A DNA stretch of 34,373 nt from Seminavis robusta (Eukaryota > Bacillariophyta > Bacillariophyceae > Naviculales > Naviculaceae), in contig CAICTM010001197.1 of NCBI GenBank assembly GCA_903772945.1, forward strand, positions 1-34,373. Direction: 5' to 3'. Position numbers and translations under genes: made by a program. The notes beneath the pieces are model-generated. The model was not told where the DNA came from, did no database searches, and was given only the letters and a program-made list of their open reading frames with translations. Shown one piece after another: positions 9,921-20,693 of this stretch. Numbering within the stretch: the stretch's first letter is position 1; each line of letters starts with the position of its first letter.

Positions 9921-10940
9921 CTAGACCGTAGGTAGCTTGGGGCTGGTGCTGTTGGGATGAAAACTGATGGGAGCCAGGACGTGGTGGCGGCCGCGGGAGT
10001 CCTCTCCAAATCTTGCCCGAGCAAAGGGAACGACGACTGGTGGCCCTCGGGTTGACAAGTGGAGTGGCTTCTGGCTGTGGAAGAGTCGTGTTGGGGTGGC
10101 ACGGCTATTCCACGCGTTGTTGCTGCCGCCACTGCGCTGGGTTGAGGGGTGGATCCGATCATGGTTGTTATTGTCAGTCGTACCCAACAACGATGGAGTG
10201 CTGTTGGAAAGGATTCCTGCAAGGCGCAGCATGGAAGGAGGTGTGAGTGTGTCCTCCAAGGCATGGTTCATCCTCTCTGGCGACTTGGAGTCACGCAGAG
10301 ACAGTGTTCCGTGAGTGAGAGCTGCAATCTCCAAGTCAATGTCATCATCGTCTTCATCTTGAACGGTAGTATTATCCCTGTTAACAAACAACGTGCTATC
10401 CAGTAGATGGTTGTCGTTGTTGCCGTTTGACGCAGGGGAGCTGGCGTGGTGTCGGCGTCGAAGGAGAGTTGGTGGTCGGCGGCTCGCATAGTCTGCGGGA
10501 GTTGAGGCAAAATCGTCGCTTAGGAATGGAATCAAAGGAGGATTGCTGTGTTCTACCCTAGCGACAGCTGCTGAAGCAATGACACTGTGGGGTAGTGCTC
10601 TTGTGGAGAATACACTTCCCAAATCTCGTCGTCGATTCTCCCCATGGGACGGCAGACTGGGAAGAAAGGGCAAACTCCGAACACAGCTTCTGTTGTTCAA
10701 GGCGCTACCCCTAGGAGTCTCCACCGGTATAAGGGCATCATTATCATCATCTTCTTCATTGGACGATACCAAAGGGAGGGTGATCAGAGGAAAACTCGAG
10801 GATCGCTGTTGTGTTGGCGAGTCTTGGATGTCCATCATTTTCCTTCTTGCTATTTTGTTGTGAACAGAGGCCGAAATTCCGGATTGTGAGAGGTGAAACG
10901 ATGGCTGAATAATTTTAATGCGGGGCTGGTCCAAGCCCAC
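9921..10940 (-). CDS. disordered hypothetical protein, up to 339 residues
   Basis: The frame is intact over 339 codons with no family I recognise. The product is rich in Ser, Pro, Arg, Asn and His, with an acidic stretch (DEDDDDIDLEIAAL) in the middle followed by short conserved-looking pieces such as TLSLRDSKSPERM. The double Met at 10838 (MMDIQDSPTQQ) is a credible alternative start, because the upstream 34 residues look less constrained. No signal peptide or membrane helix is visible. Several SP sites suggest phosphorylation (inference). Immediately upstream, a TCAAGG word is repeated at 10968-10990. Confidence 0.6.
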   Translation of the reverse strand: MGLDQPRIKIIQPSFHLSQSGISASVHNKIARRKMMDIQDSPTQQRSSSFPLITLPLVSSNEEDDDNDALIPVETPRGSALNNRSCVRSLPFLPSLPSHGENRRRDLGSVFSTRALPHSVIASAAVARVEHSNPPLIPFLSDDFASTPADYASRRPPTLLRRRHHASSPASNGNNDNHLLDSTLFVNRDNTTVQDEDDDDIDLEIAALTHGTLSLRDSKSPERMNHALEDTLTPPSMLRLAGILSNSTPSLLGTTDNNNHDRIHPSTQRSGGSNNAWNSRATPTRLFHSQKPLHLSTRGPPVVVPFARARFGEDSRGRHHVLAPISFHPNSTSPKLPTV

Positions 10941-11640
10941 CGCACCTGCACCGCCGCTGTAACAATGTCAAGGGTCAAGGTGTCAAGGTGAATAATGAAT
11001 ATCAAGGGCTTAAAACTGGAGGTTAATCGCTTGAATTTTTAAGATTTATTGTGGTCAATCCGTGTAACTATGTACTGATTCCTTTCAGGGGGTGAGCTAG
11101 CAAGGAAGGTTCCACGAATGGTTGTGGGATTACTACTCGAGCAGCACGCAGCGGTTTACAGCGTGCGATTAGGAATCCGTAGTCCGTAGACAAGGGATAA
11201 GGTGACGCTTCCCTGACTGGGTGTCATTCCGCAGCATCTGTCGCCGGTTCAAGCCGTGGCCAACCCCTGTGCTGTTGTGTTCCGTTTTTGTTCTCGACTA
11301 CTCTAGCTAGCTAGCTAGTAAAGTATCTGCCACCATCCGGTACCTACAGTACGCAGTATGGTAAGGTACCGGTGTCCAGCTCTGGCTCGGTACATGTACC
11401 TAGTGTCTAGCTACCGGTATGCATAGCTCCAAGGTTAGAGCAAATGGACACAACAGCGTGGAAGGGTGTCGTTGTTGAGTATCCTCGGTATTTAAGTATG
11501 GGCTGGGCTTTGCAGTGGATGATTTGGCTCTACTAGTTTGCTCTTGGAGGAAAGCGTCTGGCTAGAGCGAAATGCCCTGCTTTTGATGTACTACTAGTAT
11601 CTCGTAATACAGCGCACCTCATTGGGAATTGCTTCATCAA
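10941..11640. other. intergenic, no gene seen
   Basis: This contains repeated GTCAAGG words just upstream of the 339-residue gene, a (CTAG)-type run near 11303-11320, and a cluster of GGTACC/ACCGGT words at 11335-11420. No coding signal stands out. Confidence 0.5.
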
Positions 11641-13062
11641 CTACTCTCCGGGGCAAGTTACATCATACGACCACGCCGTGCCAACATAAGGAGACGAGAC
11701 GACTATCGTCACCAATTGGCTCTCTCCAGCAAAAGATACGGTGGCTTGCCCAGGCCCCGACACCAACCCTCCCGTCGTGTACAGTACTTCGTCCTCGTAA
11801 AACACTTCCATCTGATCCTTGATTCTCTGCATGTGATACGATACCGTGAATGTGCCAGAAGTTTGGCCCATATCGATCAGTGAAGTCGTAACGCCATGAC
11901 CACCAGAATTCTGAAAGTTGTCGCACGGAAAACTCGTAATTTCACCAAAGCAATCGTTTTCGAGAAAGTCTATGGTATTTCCAAACAGTGAATACACTGT
12001 AGGTAGCATGGTCGTGATCTTGACAGCCAAGGCAGCACCTGCTGTCATGTAGATGGAAAGGAATGCTGCGGTGATGCTGAGTCCAGATTGCACCCACCCC
12101 CACCATTCAACTTCGCTTACGACGTTCTCGATTGCAGTCTCAAGCTGAGACCAATCCAACGTAGTCAAGAAGGTAACCAGACTTCCGCCCCAAAAGGTCA
12201 ACATGTTTCTCTTCGATGCAACATACGCCACCTGGAAGGCCGGCCCGAGGACACTCTTGCTGCCAGTGGCCACACTTCTGACGATCTTGTCGCCATTCGG
12301 CACCAGCGCCGCGAAGAGAAGTGAAATGAGATCGGTACCAGGTAGCTAGTCCAAAGACCGCATCACGACACGTGTCCGGTGCAGGAGGTGCGGTTCCCTG
12401 CAAAGGTCGAAGAGCGGAGCCATTTTGCGATTCTTCCTCTGCGGTCAGACTTCGTTGTCGATTCACGGACTCGAAATCTATGATCTCTTGAAGTCCTGAT
12501 AGATCGTCTGGAGCAAACTTTCGGCCATCATAAAAAAATCTCCAAAAAGTCGTCGATGATCGCGTCTTGGTTGGCTGTTGTTGGATCAAAGTACTCGATG
12601 GGGACATCACTAACGCTCGAAACGGCATAGTCCAAGATATTTTCCTTTACAAAGGTCTTCATAACCTCCCGTTGCATCACACCTGGAATGCCTTCCAGAG
12701 CGATAGATCCGCAGCGGGAAGTAATCTCAGTGCCGCCGGGGGCTTCGCATGCACACGGGCCTTCTGCGTCGCCGTGGTCCAAGTGCTCCTGAATGGGAAT
12801 GTAACTGATGCCAAGGGTTATACAGTCTGCCGTTGGTGAACAGTGACAAATTTGTTGTGGTTGAGCCCTCCGTTCCTTCGCCAGACCGCGAATATGGAAC
12901 TTTCTCGCGGCTTCCAAGGAGATTCGTATCAGACAGTGGGTTAGTTCAACACGAAGTGCAATGATCCAGCAGTTCTGCCTCGGTCAAACCATACTTACTA
13001 TCTCCCTGCGCGAATGCGGTTGCTGCCATGGCAAGGATCGTGTAGTGATGACTAACCTTCAT
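11641..13062 (-). CDS. secreted protein with C-terminal beta-sandwich-like domain; intron plus two frame breaks
   Basis: An ATG at 13062 begins a signal peptide (MKVSHHYTILAMAATAFAQG). An 88-base intron follows, then Cys-rich sequence containing CHCSPTADC and GPCACEAPGG. The frame changes in a 7-base homopolymer at 12532-12538 (one base extra) and near 12333 (one base extra). Correcting both gives exactly 444 codons including the stop. A hydrophobic stretch (SITAAFLSIYMTAGAALAV) lies mid-protein and may be a membrane segment. The last 85 residues (TSGTFTVSYHMQ, GTAWSYDVTCPG) resemble, from memory, a beta-sandwich module seen in bacterial secreted proteins whose name I cannot give. The exact role is unknown. 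The breaks may be assembly errors. Confidence 0.7.
12911..12998 (-). other. intron in the secreted-protein gene (88 bases)
   Basis: The donor GTAAGT lies directly after the signal-peptide exon of 64 nt (phase 1). The acceptor is GGAAG, preceded by a branch-point-like ACTAAC about 35 bases upstream. Joining restores the frame of the Cys-rich region. Confidence 0.75.
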
Positions 13063-14614
13063 GGTTGCTGCTTTGATTGCTCTTGTTTCTGTTTCTGGTT
13101 TCATATAGTTCTGGTTTTGGTTTATGACATCGTTTAATAAGAAGCGGCTCAGTCCACATCGTCAAAGGGGATTTTTGCCTGGAGGTGCCAGCTAGAACTA
13201 TAGAAGAACATTCGCTTCGTTGTTCAATCCATGTTCTCTCCATCGTCGTGGTCGAGAACTCGACTGTGGGTTTTTTGCAATGTCCAGATACTACATCATG
13301 CTACCGGGGCAAGATGATCAACCCACCGGGCGAAGATAAAGTTTTCATCGTCTCTCCGGGAAGGCCATGGTTCGGTTCAAGCGTTTGCCCAAGCCACCAG
13401 GGATTAAGGAGGGTTTTTTTATTTTAAAAAACATAGTATGTTTTCCCCACCTACCCGCTGTGATATCCCACGAACGTTCCCGACGAACGATCAATCGTCG
13501 ACCACAACCACCCAACAAGACTGCTCATGGTGGACTGTTCTAAACAGCGCTGACTCTACCGGTATCTAGCAAGCAGTGATTGCAATGGAAATGCACAGCT
13601 ACCGTCACGAGGCGAAGAAAACTTCAGACAAGGAATGCTACCCTGATTTTAGAGGCTAAAACCACTGAAGAGGATCTGTGAAAGTTGAGGAGAGGGCTGA
13701 AGGGAGGGTGGTACGGATGCCGAACTGAGACTATCGAGATCCAGTCAAGTATAGTCAATGATGGATGTTGCTTGCGGACGCTTAAACACAGAAGTTGTGA
13801 AGTAATATTAGTTAGACATACCGTAGCCATCTACTCAGTGATGAAGGCTGAGATCCAAGGGAGGAGGCAGAAAACTGCGCTGAAGAGCAAGATTAAAGGA
13901 GGCATAACTCAAGATGCAGGAAGGACCCCCTTCCAAGAACTAGCCCATGGCAGCACTCGAATCTGAATCTTGATGCGTTGGCCCACGAACAATACGCAGG
14001 TTCCGACTTCGAGGGAGTTGAATGGAGTTGCAGGTTCTGCAAACAACTCTCAATGCGTCAGGCATGCTCGCAGCAGGTCGCGCTTAGCACCTGTTACCTG
14101 GCCTTGACTAGAGAAATGGATAGCTGAAACTTGACGAGGAACATCACTTGAGAGAGCTCTTGAGAGTTACCTGGTAGTTGTTAGTTGGAAGCATGATCTC
14201 GGGTGTCGCACGCTAATGGTAGTATGGGAGCTGGGGTAGAGTTTCACTATCGTACGCTGTATCCTTGTGTTCATTTCCCTTGCCTTGCATCAATAGTTTG
14301 CTTTCAATTCAACTGGTACATGTACTCTGATGAGGGGTGAAACTCGATCTTGACAGAACATTGACTGTCTCACTCATATCGTGGATCGTGAGTTTTTGGC
14401 TTTCTGTTTGTGTCCCCTTGAAAGAGTAAGTGAAAATTGTACTATAACGTAGATTGTAGCTAAAGAACCAGCAAAACATTTCTTCACCCTTCTAGGTTCC
14501 AACTCGGATGACTGACTCAATGTCGCGCCCTTAATCCACCCAGTTAGAAGCAGCGTTCCTTTCTGTTCATCAGGTGGAAGGCTACATGCGGTGGTAGCGG
14601 CACAGCAACGGAGC
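13063..14614. other. intergenic, no gene seen
   Basis: About 1.5 kb upstream of the minus-strand secreted-protein gene. Short ORFs (largest about 93 codons at 13685-13966) lack family features. I see no tRNA or obvious repeat before the foldback element at 14615. Confidence 0.5.
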
Positions 14615-15183
14615 CCTGGAACACTCTCGATAAAGTCTTTTAAAGATATATGACCGGCACTGCTCTTAAATCATATGGCCTAAATGACAGAAGAAAGTTT
14701 TCCGACAATGTCCCGACATTTTCCGACAAATGCAGACATTCTCATACAAACTCCAACATTCTCGTACAAACGCCGACATTCTCAGACATTGCCGACATTC
14801 TGCCGACATTTTGCCGACATTTCGGCGAGTTAAATCCGACATTTACGATTAGAGGACCGTTGAATGAGTTTACAGGGTTCCGAATCCTAGGGTTCTATCA
14901 AAGAGAAAGTACCAACCAGTGAAGAACACGACTTAACCAGCGAAAGTCATCCGTTTTAAATGTCGGAAAATTCTCGCTGAAATGTCCGGAAACCTTCCGA
15001 CATTTTGCAGACATTGTCCGACAAATGCAGACATTCTCGTACAAACGCCGACATTCTCGTACAAACGCCGACATTTTCCGACATCGTGGTTTCAGAATTC
15101 CGACAATCACGACTAGAGTTCGGCCATATGACTTAGAAGGCTTCAATACAGTCATTTAAGACTTTTATCGTGGGTGTTCCTGG
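14615..15183. mobile_element. foldback element A, MITE-like, with CGACATT word array
   Basis: The ends form an imperfect terminal inverted repeat: CCTGGAACACTCTCGATAAA at the left against CCAGGAACACCCACGATAAA at the right on the other strand. Similarity resumes inside at TCATATGGCC on both arms (near 14675 and 15124). Between the arms, about nine exact CGACATT words and several variants (AGACATT, CAACATT) are spaced 8-25 bases apart, with a repeated ATTCTCGTACAAACGCCGAC. No ORF of note is present, so it would be non-autonomous. No clear target duplication is seen. It ends about 130 bases before the start of the VWD gene. Confidence 0.65.
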
Positions 15184-15311
15184 CAAGATCGAAATCCTTT
15201 GCTGATCCATCCTCGAAGTTGAATGATCTCACAATTTCAAAGCTACAAACATTGACTCACAATTGAAAGAACCCAATCGGAAACTCGAAGTATCAGCCCA
15301 TTGTTGACACC

Positions 15312-18300
15312 ATGAAATTCGCTGCAGCATCCTTGCTCATTCTGACTCTTGGAGGCACGTCAGCTTTCCGTGACAAGTCTCAAAAGAAGAATACCTCTAA
15401 GCATCGTGGTTTGGAAGAAGATTGTGTTGTGAATCACCACCATGCCAAGACAGTAGAAGAAATCCAAGTGGAAGTGAAAACTGCCCATGCTGGTAATGGA
15501 ATGTTTGACCTCTCCCTCAACAGTCCACCATATGCTCCTGCTGGTAAATCTGTGACAACAACTGGTTGGTGCATTGATTACAGCAGGAGCATTGAAGCTG
15601 GATCCTACTCAATGGATGTGTTTAGTGCTTTTGATTCCAGCATCCACTCCAATGCTATTGATAAACCTGCAATGCTCCCCAACTTGGCCTGGTTGATCAA
15701 CAATGTCAATGTTGGTGATACATATCCCTCCTCTGATGACTGTGTGGGAGGTACACTTTCTTGGTGGGACATGCAAGGTGCTGTGTGGATGTTGGTTGAT
15801 AATGAAAATGGAGAAGGTACCCATTATGAAACAAACCGTGTTGAATGCATCTCACAAGGCCTGGCTCAACGAGCTCGCAATGAAGGAGAAGGCTACGAAC
15901 CTGACTGTAATGATCCCTTTGAAATGATCCCATTGGTGATGGTGGCAGACAATGATGCTACTGGTGAAATTACCAACCAGGTCATCATCTCTGAGACGTT
16001 GTTGTCAACAATTGATGGGATTTGTGAATGTGCTACACCAGCTCCGACCAGTTCACCTACCAAAGCCACTGATGCTCCCACTGGAGGACCCACAGCTTCA
16101 CCTACAAAATCTACTGATGCTCCTACTGGAGGGCCTACAGCTTCACCCACCAAAGCCACTGATGCTCCCACGGGAGGACCGACAGCCTCACCCACTGAAG
16201 CCACGGATGCTCCAACTGGAAGCCCAACAGCTCACCCACCAAAGCTACTGATGCTCCCACTGGAGGACCTACAGCTTCGCCCACCAAAGCTACTGATGCT
16301 CCCACGGGAGGACCTACAGCCTCACCCACTGAAGCCACGGATGCTCCAACTGGAAGCCCAACAGCTTCGCCCATTAAAGCCACTGATGCTCCAACTGGAA
16401 GACCCACAGCATCACCCACCACAGCTCTCACTGAAAGCCCAACAGATGCACCCACAAAAGCCACTGATGCTCCTACATTGAGCCCAACTTCTGGGGCTGC
16501 CACTGAAGCTCCCACTGAGGCTCCCACAGTGGACCCAGACGACAGGAATGTGACCCCAGCTCCATTCACAAATGCACCGAAAACACCATCTCCTACTCCT
16601 GGGGCTACAAATAAATGTGAAGCCAACACCATTCCCTCTGAGGTCACATATGGAACATACAGTGGTAATCCCATGTGTCACTCAGGTGGAAGCGATACTT
16701 CTCTTGGATTTGATTATGGATGGAAGATGACTGGTTGCTCCTCTGGTACATACATTCTTGATACTGGTGGAGAGATCACTGGATCTTGTGAAATTGCTGA
16801 TAAGATCACCCTCACAGTAGAGTGTCATGAGGACAAGTCTGCCACTATTTCTTGGAGCGGAGAGGGTGATTCCAATGTGGCTATCAAGGTGAAGGGATCA
16901 CATGGTGGAACACTCTATGATGCAAGTAGCAATGGTGGTGGCTTTATTGCTGGTGCTAATGGCGGTGGCCAAACTGCAGACATCAGCCACATTGAAGTCT
17001 GCGTCAACTGTGTGGGCTCAAGCTGTTATGAAGAGCCCACAGAGCCTTCTCCCACAGCCTCTCCCACAGGTTCTCTAGTTGCCAATCCTACGGGATCCCC
17101 AACTGGCACACACAATGACCCTCCAACAGAGAGCCCTACTCTTCTGGCCACTTGTCCTGATGAGCAGCCTGACATTGGCAGCCCGTGTGGCTTTGAAAGC
17201 TTGGATTGTGCGTATGACACAGAAACTTGCTGTGATGGCACTGAACATGATAGTTTCATTGTTCAGTGTAGCAATGGAGTAGTCCAGGGACATCATACTG
17301 ATGCTTGCATGTCTGTGGTCTGTGTGGAGCCCACTGCTTCACCCACCAGTGGTCCTACTGGATCCCCAGTTTCCACCCCCACTACTGAATCCCCAACCAG
17401 TGCACCCACTGCCACTTCTACACAGAGTGCTACTCTTCCAGTCACTTGCCCAGATGAAAAGCCTGACCCTGGCAGCCCCTGTGGGTTTGAAGGCTTGGAT
17501 TGTGCTTATGGAAAGGAAACTTGCTGTGATGGCACTGACCATGATAGTTTCATTGCACAGTGCATTGATGGAGTTATCCAGGGATTCTACACAGAAGCCT
17601 GCATGAACATGGTTTGTGAGCAGCCCACTGCCGCACCCACCAACTTGCCCACTAACTTGCCCACTGATTCACCAGTCTCTACCCCAACTACTGATGCCCC
17701 AACTGGATCTCCAACCAGTACCCCAACCGGTTCTGCTTCTGATCCTGTTCCTGATCCTACTGGATCCCCTACTGGTGCTCCCACAGGAGTCCCAACTGGT
17801 ACCCCCATGAGCAGTCCCACAGAAACCCCAACCAATGCTCCTACACAACCACCAGTCCCTGATGACAGGAATCTCCCCACTACCCCTGCACCAACACCCA
17901 ACAAAGGCAGTGGAAGTGGTGATCCACATTTTAAGGTGAGAAATTATCAGGCCAAAGACTATTTTGGTTGGTGTGCAATAGACTTACTGATATATCTCTT
18001 CTGTTTCACATCATCAGACCTGGACTGGTGACAAGTTTGACTATCATGGAGCATGTGATCTTGTTCTAGTTGACAACCCTCAATTTTTGAATGGCTTGGG
18101 CTTGAAGCTCCACATTAGGACAACCCGAATCAAGTACTTCAGTTACATTGAAAGGATTGCTCTTCAGATTGGCAGTGATATCCTTGAGTTTGCCAATGAT
18201 GTTGATAACTTTATGATCAATGGTGCCAGGGTAGAAGCAAACCGCAAGCACCACAAGACCAAGTTGGCTGGATTTAATATTCGGCGTGACCCAAAAGCTA

Positions 18301-18773
18301 TCAGTGTCCGTCTCCATGATCAAAGTCGTCTCAGCAAAAATGGCCATAACGTTGGGAAGATTGATTTCCACACACGCACGAATGGATTCCCTGCTGTGAT
18401 TGTGGATGGCGGTGACACCTCTATCTTTTATGGAAGTTTGGGACTGTTGGGCGAATGGAGCACAGGCCGTAGAATGGCCCGTGATGGAAAGACTGAACTA
18501 AATGATGATGATGCAACTGCTTTTGCTTTGGAATGGCAGGTTCGTGATACTGAGCCAATGCTCTTTAAGGAAGCCCGTTTCCCACAGTATCCCACCACTT
18601 GCACTCCTCCCAAGAAGATGTTGGGAAACCGTCTGGGCTCCAAGCGCATGCGCCAGGACGCTGAGAAGGCATGTGCTCACTGGGAGGAGGATAAGGATGA
18701 CTGCATCTTTGATGTTGTTGCCACCCGTAGCATCTTGGTGGCTGCTGAAGGTTACATCGAACATGTCCAGTAA
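15312..18773 (+). CDS. secreted multidomain protein: signal peptide, thioester-like domain, PT-rich stalk, 8-Cys modules, VWD domain; one frame break
   Basis: The signal peptide is MKFAAASLLILTLGGTSA. Residues about 45-240 resemble thioester (TQXA/TED) domains: WCID places Cys87 and MQGAVW places Gln155, the two residues that would bond (inference). A stalk of 16-residue SPTKATDAPTGGPTAS-type repeats follows, likely O-glycosylated. Next come a Cys-containing module, then two 57-residue modules with eight cysteines each and more PT spacers. After an 82-base intron comes a VWD domain starting GDPHFKTWTGDKFDYHGACD and ending with the typical CIFDVV segment. One base is missing at about 16232 (GCTCA where sister repeats have GCTTCA); correcting it gives exactly 1126 residues. 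The role is probably adhesion or extracellular matrix. Confidence 0.88.
16040..16540 (+). repeat. 48-base coding repeats of the PT-rich stalk
   Basis: About nine tandem copies encode variants of SPTKATDAPTGGPTAS. Units alternate TKATDAPTGG, TKSTDAPTGG and TEATDAPTGS. The frame break at 16232 falls inside one copy. Confidence 0.85.
17153..17323 (+). repeat. 8-Cys module, copy 1
   Basis: The 57-residue module runs from CPDEQPD to MSVVC. The spacing is C, then C at +13, C at +20, CC at +26/+27, then three more Cys. It is nearly identical in layout to copy 2 at 17447-17617 and probably folds through four disulfides. Confidence 0.8.
17447..17617 (+). repeat. 8-Cys module, copy 2
   Basis: This 57-residue module runs from CPDEKPD to MNMVC. 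It matches copy 1 in length and at every cysteine, with ETCCDGT and HDSFI conserved. A PT-rich spacer separates the two. Confidence 0.8.
17936..18017 (+). other. intron in the VWD gene (82 bases)
   Basis: Donor AAG|GTGAGA and acceptor CATCATCAG|ACC. Splicing is phase 0 and rebuilds the VWD start GDPHFKTWTG; the unspliced frame stops at 18031. Confidence 0.9.
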
Positions 18774-19384
18774 GCAAGCAGAACAAGAATCATCAGAACA
18801 AACCGAACACATGCATGAAAGAAAAGAAAAGAAATTAAATTGACAATCGGAAGAAGCACGACGGAGCATTCAAAAGACAGGAGCCGTCTCGTAATTTGCT
18901 TCTAAACTAAATACACTAAAACTAAATACATGTTCTCAAGGAGAAACTTTCGTACGCGGCGTCGAATGATGTCGCAAGGGTGCTATGTTTTCCTTTCGCA
19001 GCCAGGACTGAAGTAGCGAAGGCATCGTATTAGCTTCGTGCATTGAATGATTCAATCTACGGGCATTGAGCTTGCCTATCAAAATCCATAATGATGCCTG
19101 GTGGCTGATTATTCATTGTGCAACACACCTCCGGAAATCTCGGTTGTGGGAGCGATGGAGATTCTGCCCTCTCGTGGTACTTCACGTCCTTACCCGGTAG
19201 CTTGTTTCTCATTTTTGGTGCCGAAAACAACGGTTGTTGAGGTGCGACGACTGGAAGTTCTTGATTTCGTGGCAAGAAATCAGAAAAGGAACCCCGGCCC
19301 GGGACTTCCACACTGGTTTGATCTCTACCCGATGGTATGGCCTTGGCGGCAGTGTATATGCAGCGACCAGTCCATCTTGCATCG
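18774..19384. other. intergenic between convergent genes
   Basis: 3' flanks of the VWD gene and the GH99 gene. AATTAAAT and AATACA-type AT-rich stretches near 18835-18930 may act in 3' end formation. No gene is seen. Confidence 0.5.
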
Positions 19385-20693
19385 CTATGATACGCTTTCG
19401 CCATGCGTAGCAGCGGCAACAACTTCATTCAAGAACTTGGGTATCAGCTCCAATAGCTTGAAGCCATAGTCTTCGACTGTGTAACCTTGCGTGTAGAGGA
19501 ATGGTTCGTTCGTTGAAGCTGCGGTGGCCTTTGTAGGCTCAATGTTGGTGTCTTTACCGTATGCGTCATTGTAGCAAAATCAGTGAGAAACAACCGTGCA
19601 GCGGTCAACTGAAACCGCCCTCTGGCTTACCTTCATGCCATTCATTAAATGACGTGACCATGATGATGGCAGTGGGATCATTGCTATTGGAATTTGATCG
19701 ACACTGGATCACTCTATACGCCATGGCGAGACTTTCCCAGAATGTGCTGTATTGCATGGATCCGGCTAGTTCGGCTCGAACTTCATGCGGGATGACATAG
19801 TGATCCGTTTCGAGTCTCACACCACGATCATTAAAAGCTGGCAGGACACCTGGAATCAAGTCAACTTTCTTTCCGTGGCAATCTTTGGCAACATCTTGGT
19901 AGTTCTTGTAGAGCGATTCTGATTCCTGGATGAACCCTGTGGCCTCGGGGTATCCGTTGTACCGCGAGGGGCCGTGTAGATTGTAGGCGGTAATGGCATC
20001 AAAGGTAGCGATCCGATCGATCACGGGATCACTCCACCATACTTCATCGCCAATCAAGTAGAGTTCACAATCGTAGCTGCTTTGAATATGAGCCTTTGCG
20101 GCATCAAAGGCATGCCGGTAGTTGCCTGTGTAAACACGCGTCACGTAAAAGAAGACGACCGCTTTGTCGTGGATTGTAAAATAGTTGGAGTGTCCAAAGT
20201 AGGTTTCGGCCATGTAGGACAAGTCGGAGATGAGCTTTTGTTGGTTTGCTGTATCATCAAAGTCAATCTGGTTGTTGGAGTTTTTCGCCAAGAGGCCAAA
20301 GCTTTCGTAAAAGAGTGCAATCTTCAAGTCTCCGAGATTGGAGGATGGAAACATGTAGTCGCGAAGGGTAATGTCCTCGAAACTATCACGGCCCCACCAC
20401 GATGCAACAAATAGGTTGATGCCATAGTCCTTGGCCCACTGAAAGTGCTGGTCAATGACAGCAGTGTCGCGAACACTGTAGTGGCCTAACAACGGTTCAT
20501 GAACAGGAGAAAGATTCTCGCGAAGATACCCCTCGGGCCAATGCTTGTTCGTGGCATCATCCCACCATGGATAGTAATAGGCGCCGATCGAGACTGGACG
20601 AGCATCCATTGCGTTACAACAAAAGGGTAGCAACCATGATGGAATGTGCGATTCTAGAAAGGACCCGACAGTCCAGTCAGGAAAGGCGACCAT
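19385..20693 (-). CDS. GH99-family glycoside hydrolase (endo-alpha-mannosidase/mannanase-like)
   Basis: Motifs in order: GAYYYPWW near the N-terminus, VASWWGRDSFED, ITAYNLHGPSRYNG, LIPGVLPAFNDRGVR and SFNEWHE. GH99 enzymes cleave internal alpha-1,2-mannosidic bonds of glycans; the two Glu three residues apart in NEWHE (E351, E354 from the chosen start) match the known catalytic pair. A 79-base intron splits the codon after E354; splicing gives HEDTNIEP, matching the length of the family HEGTQIEP. The product is 409 residues, typical for the domain. I chose the Met at 20693 because the upstream 52 codons look like leader sequence. Location is uncertain: there is no clear signal peptide, although the start (LPFCC region) is mildly hydrophobic. 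Substrate may be host N-glycans or algal mannans (inference). Confidence 0.88.
19552..19630 (-). other. intron in the GH99 gene (79 bases)
   Basis: Donor G|GTAAGC directly after NEWHE, acceptor GTAAAG|AC. Without splicing the frame reads EGKPEGGFS and stops at 19605. The alternative TTTCAG acceptor would leave a 24-base intron. Confidence 0.8.

Noticed and set aside
11236..11262. Box-B-like GGTTCAAGCC
   Set aside because: No T-stem pairing and no cloverleaf around it.
14650..15155. ORFs of 85-90 codons inside foldback element A on both strands
   Set aside because: They translate the CGACATT word array and have no independent support.
16135..16674. Minus-strand ORF with Val/Gly repeats opposite the PT-rich stalk
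   Set aside because: It mirrors the 48-base repeats of the real gene; likewise ORFs opposite 17587-17904.
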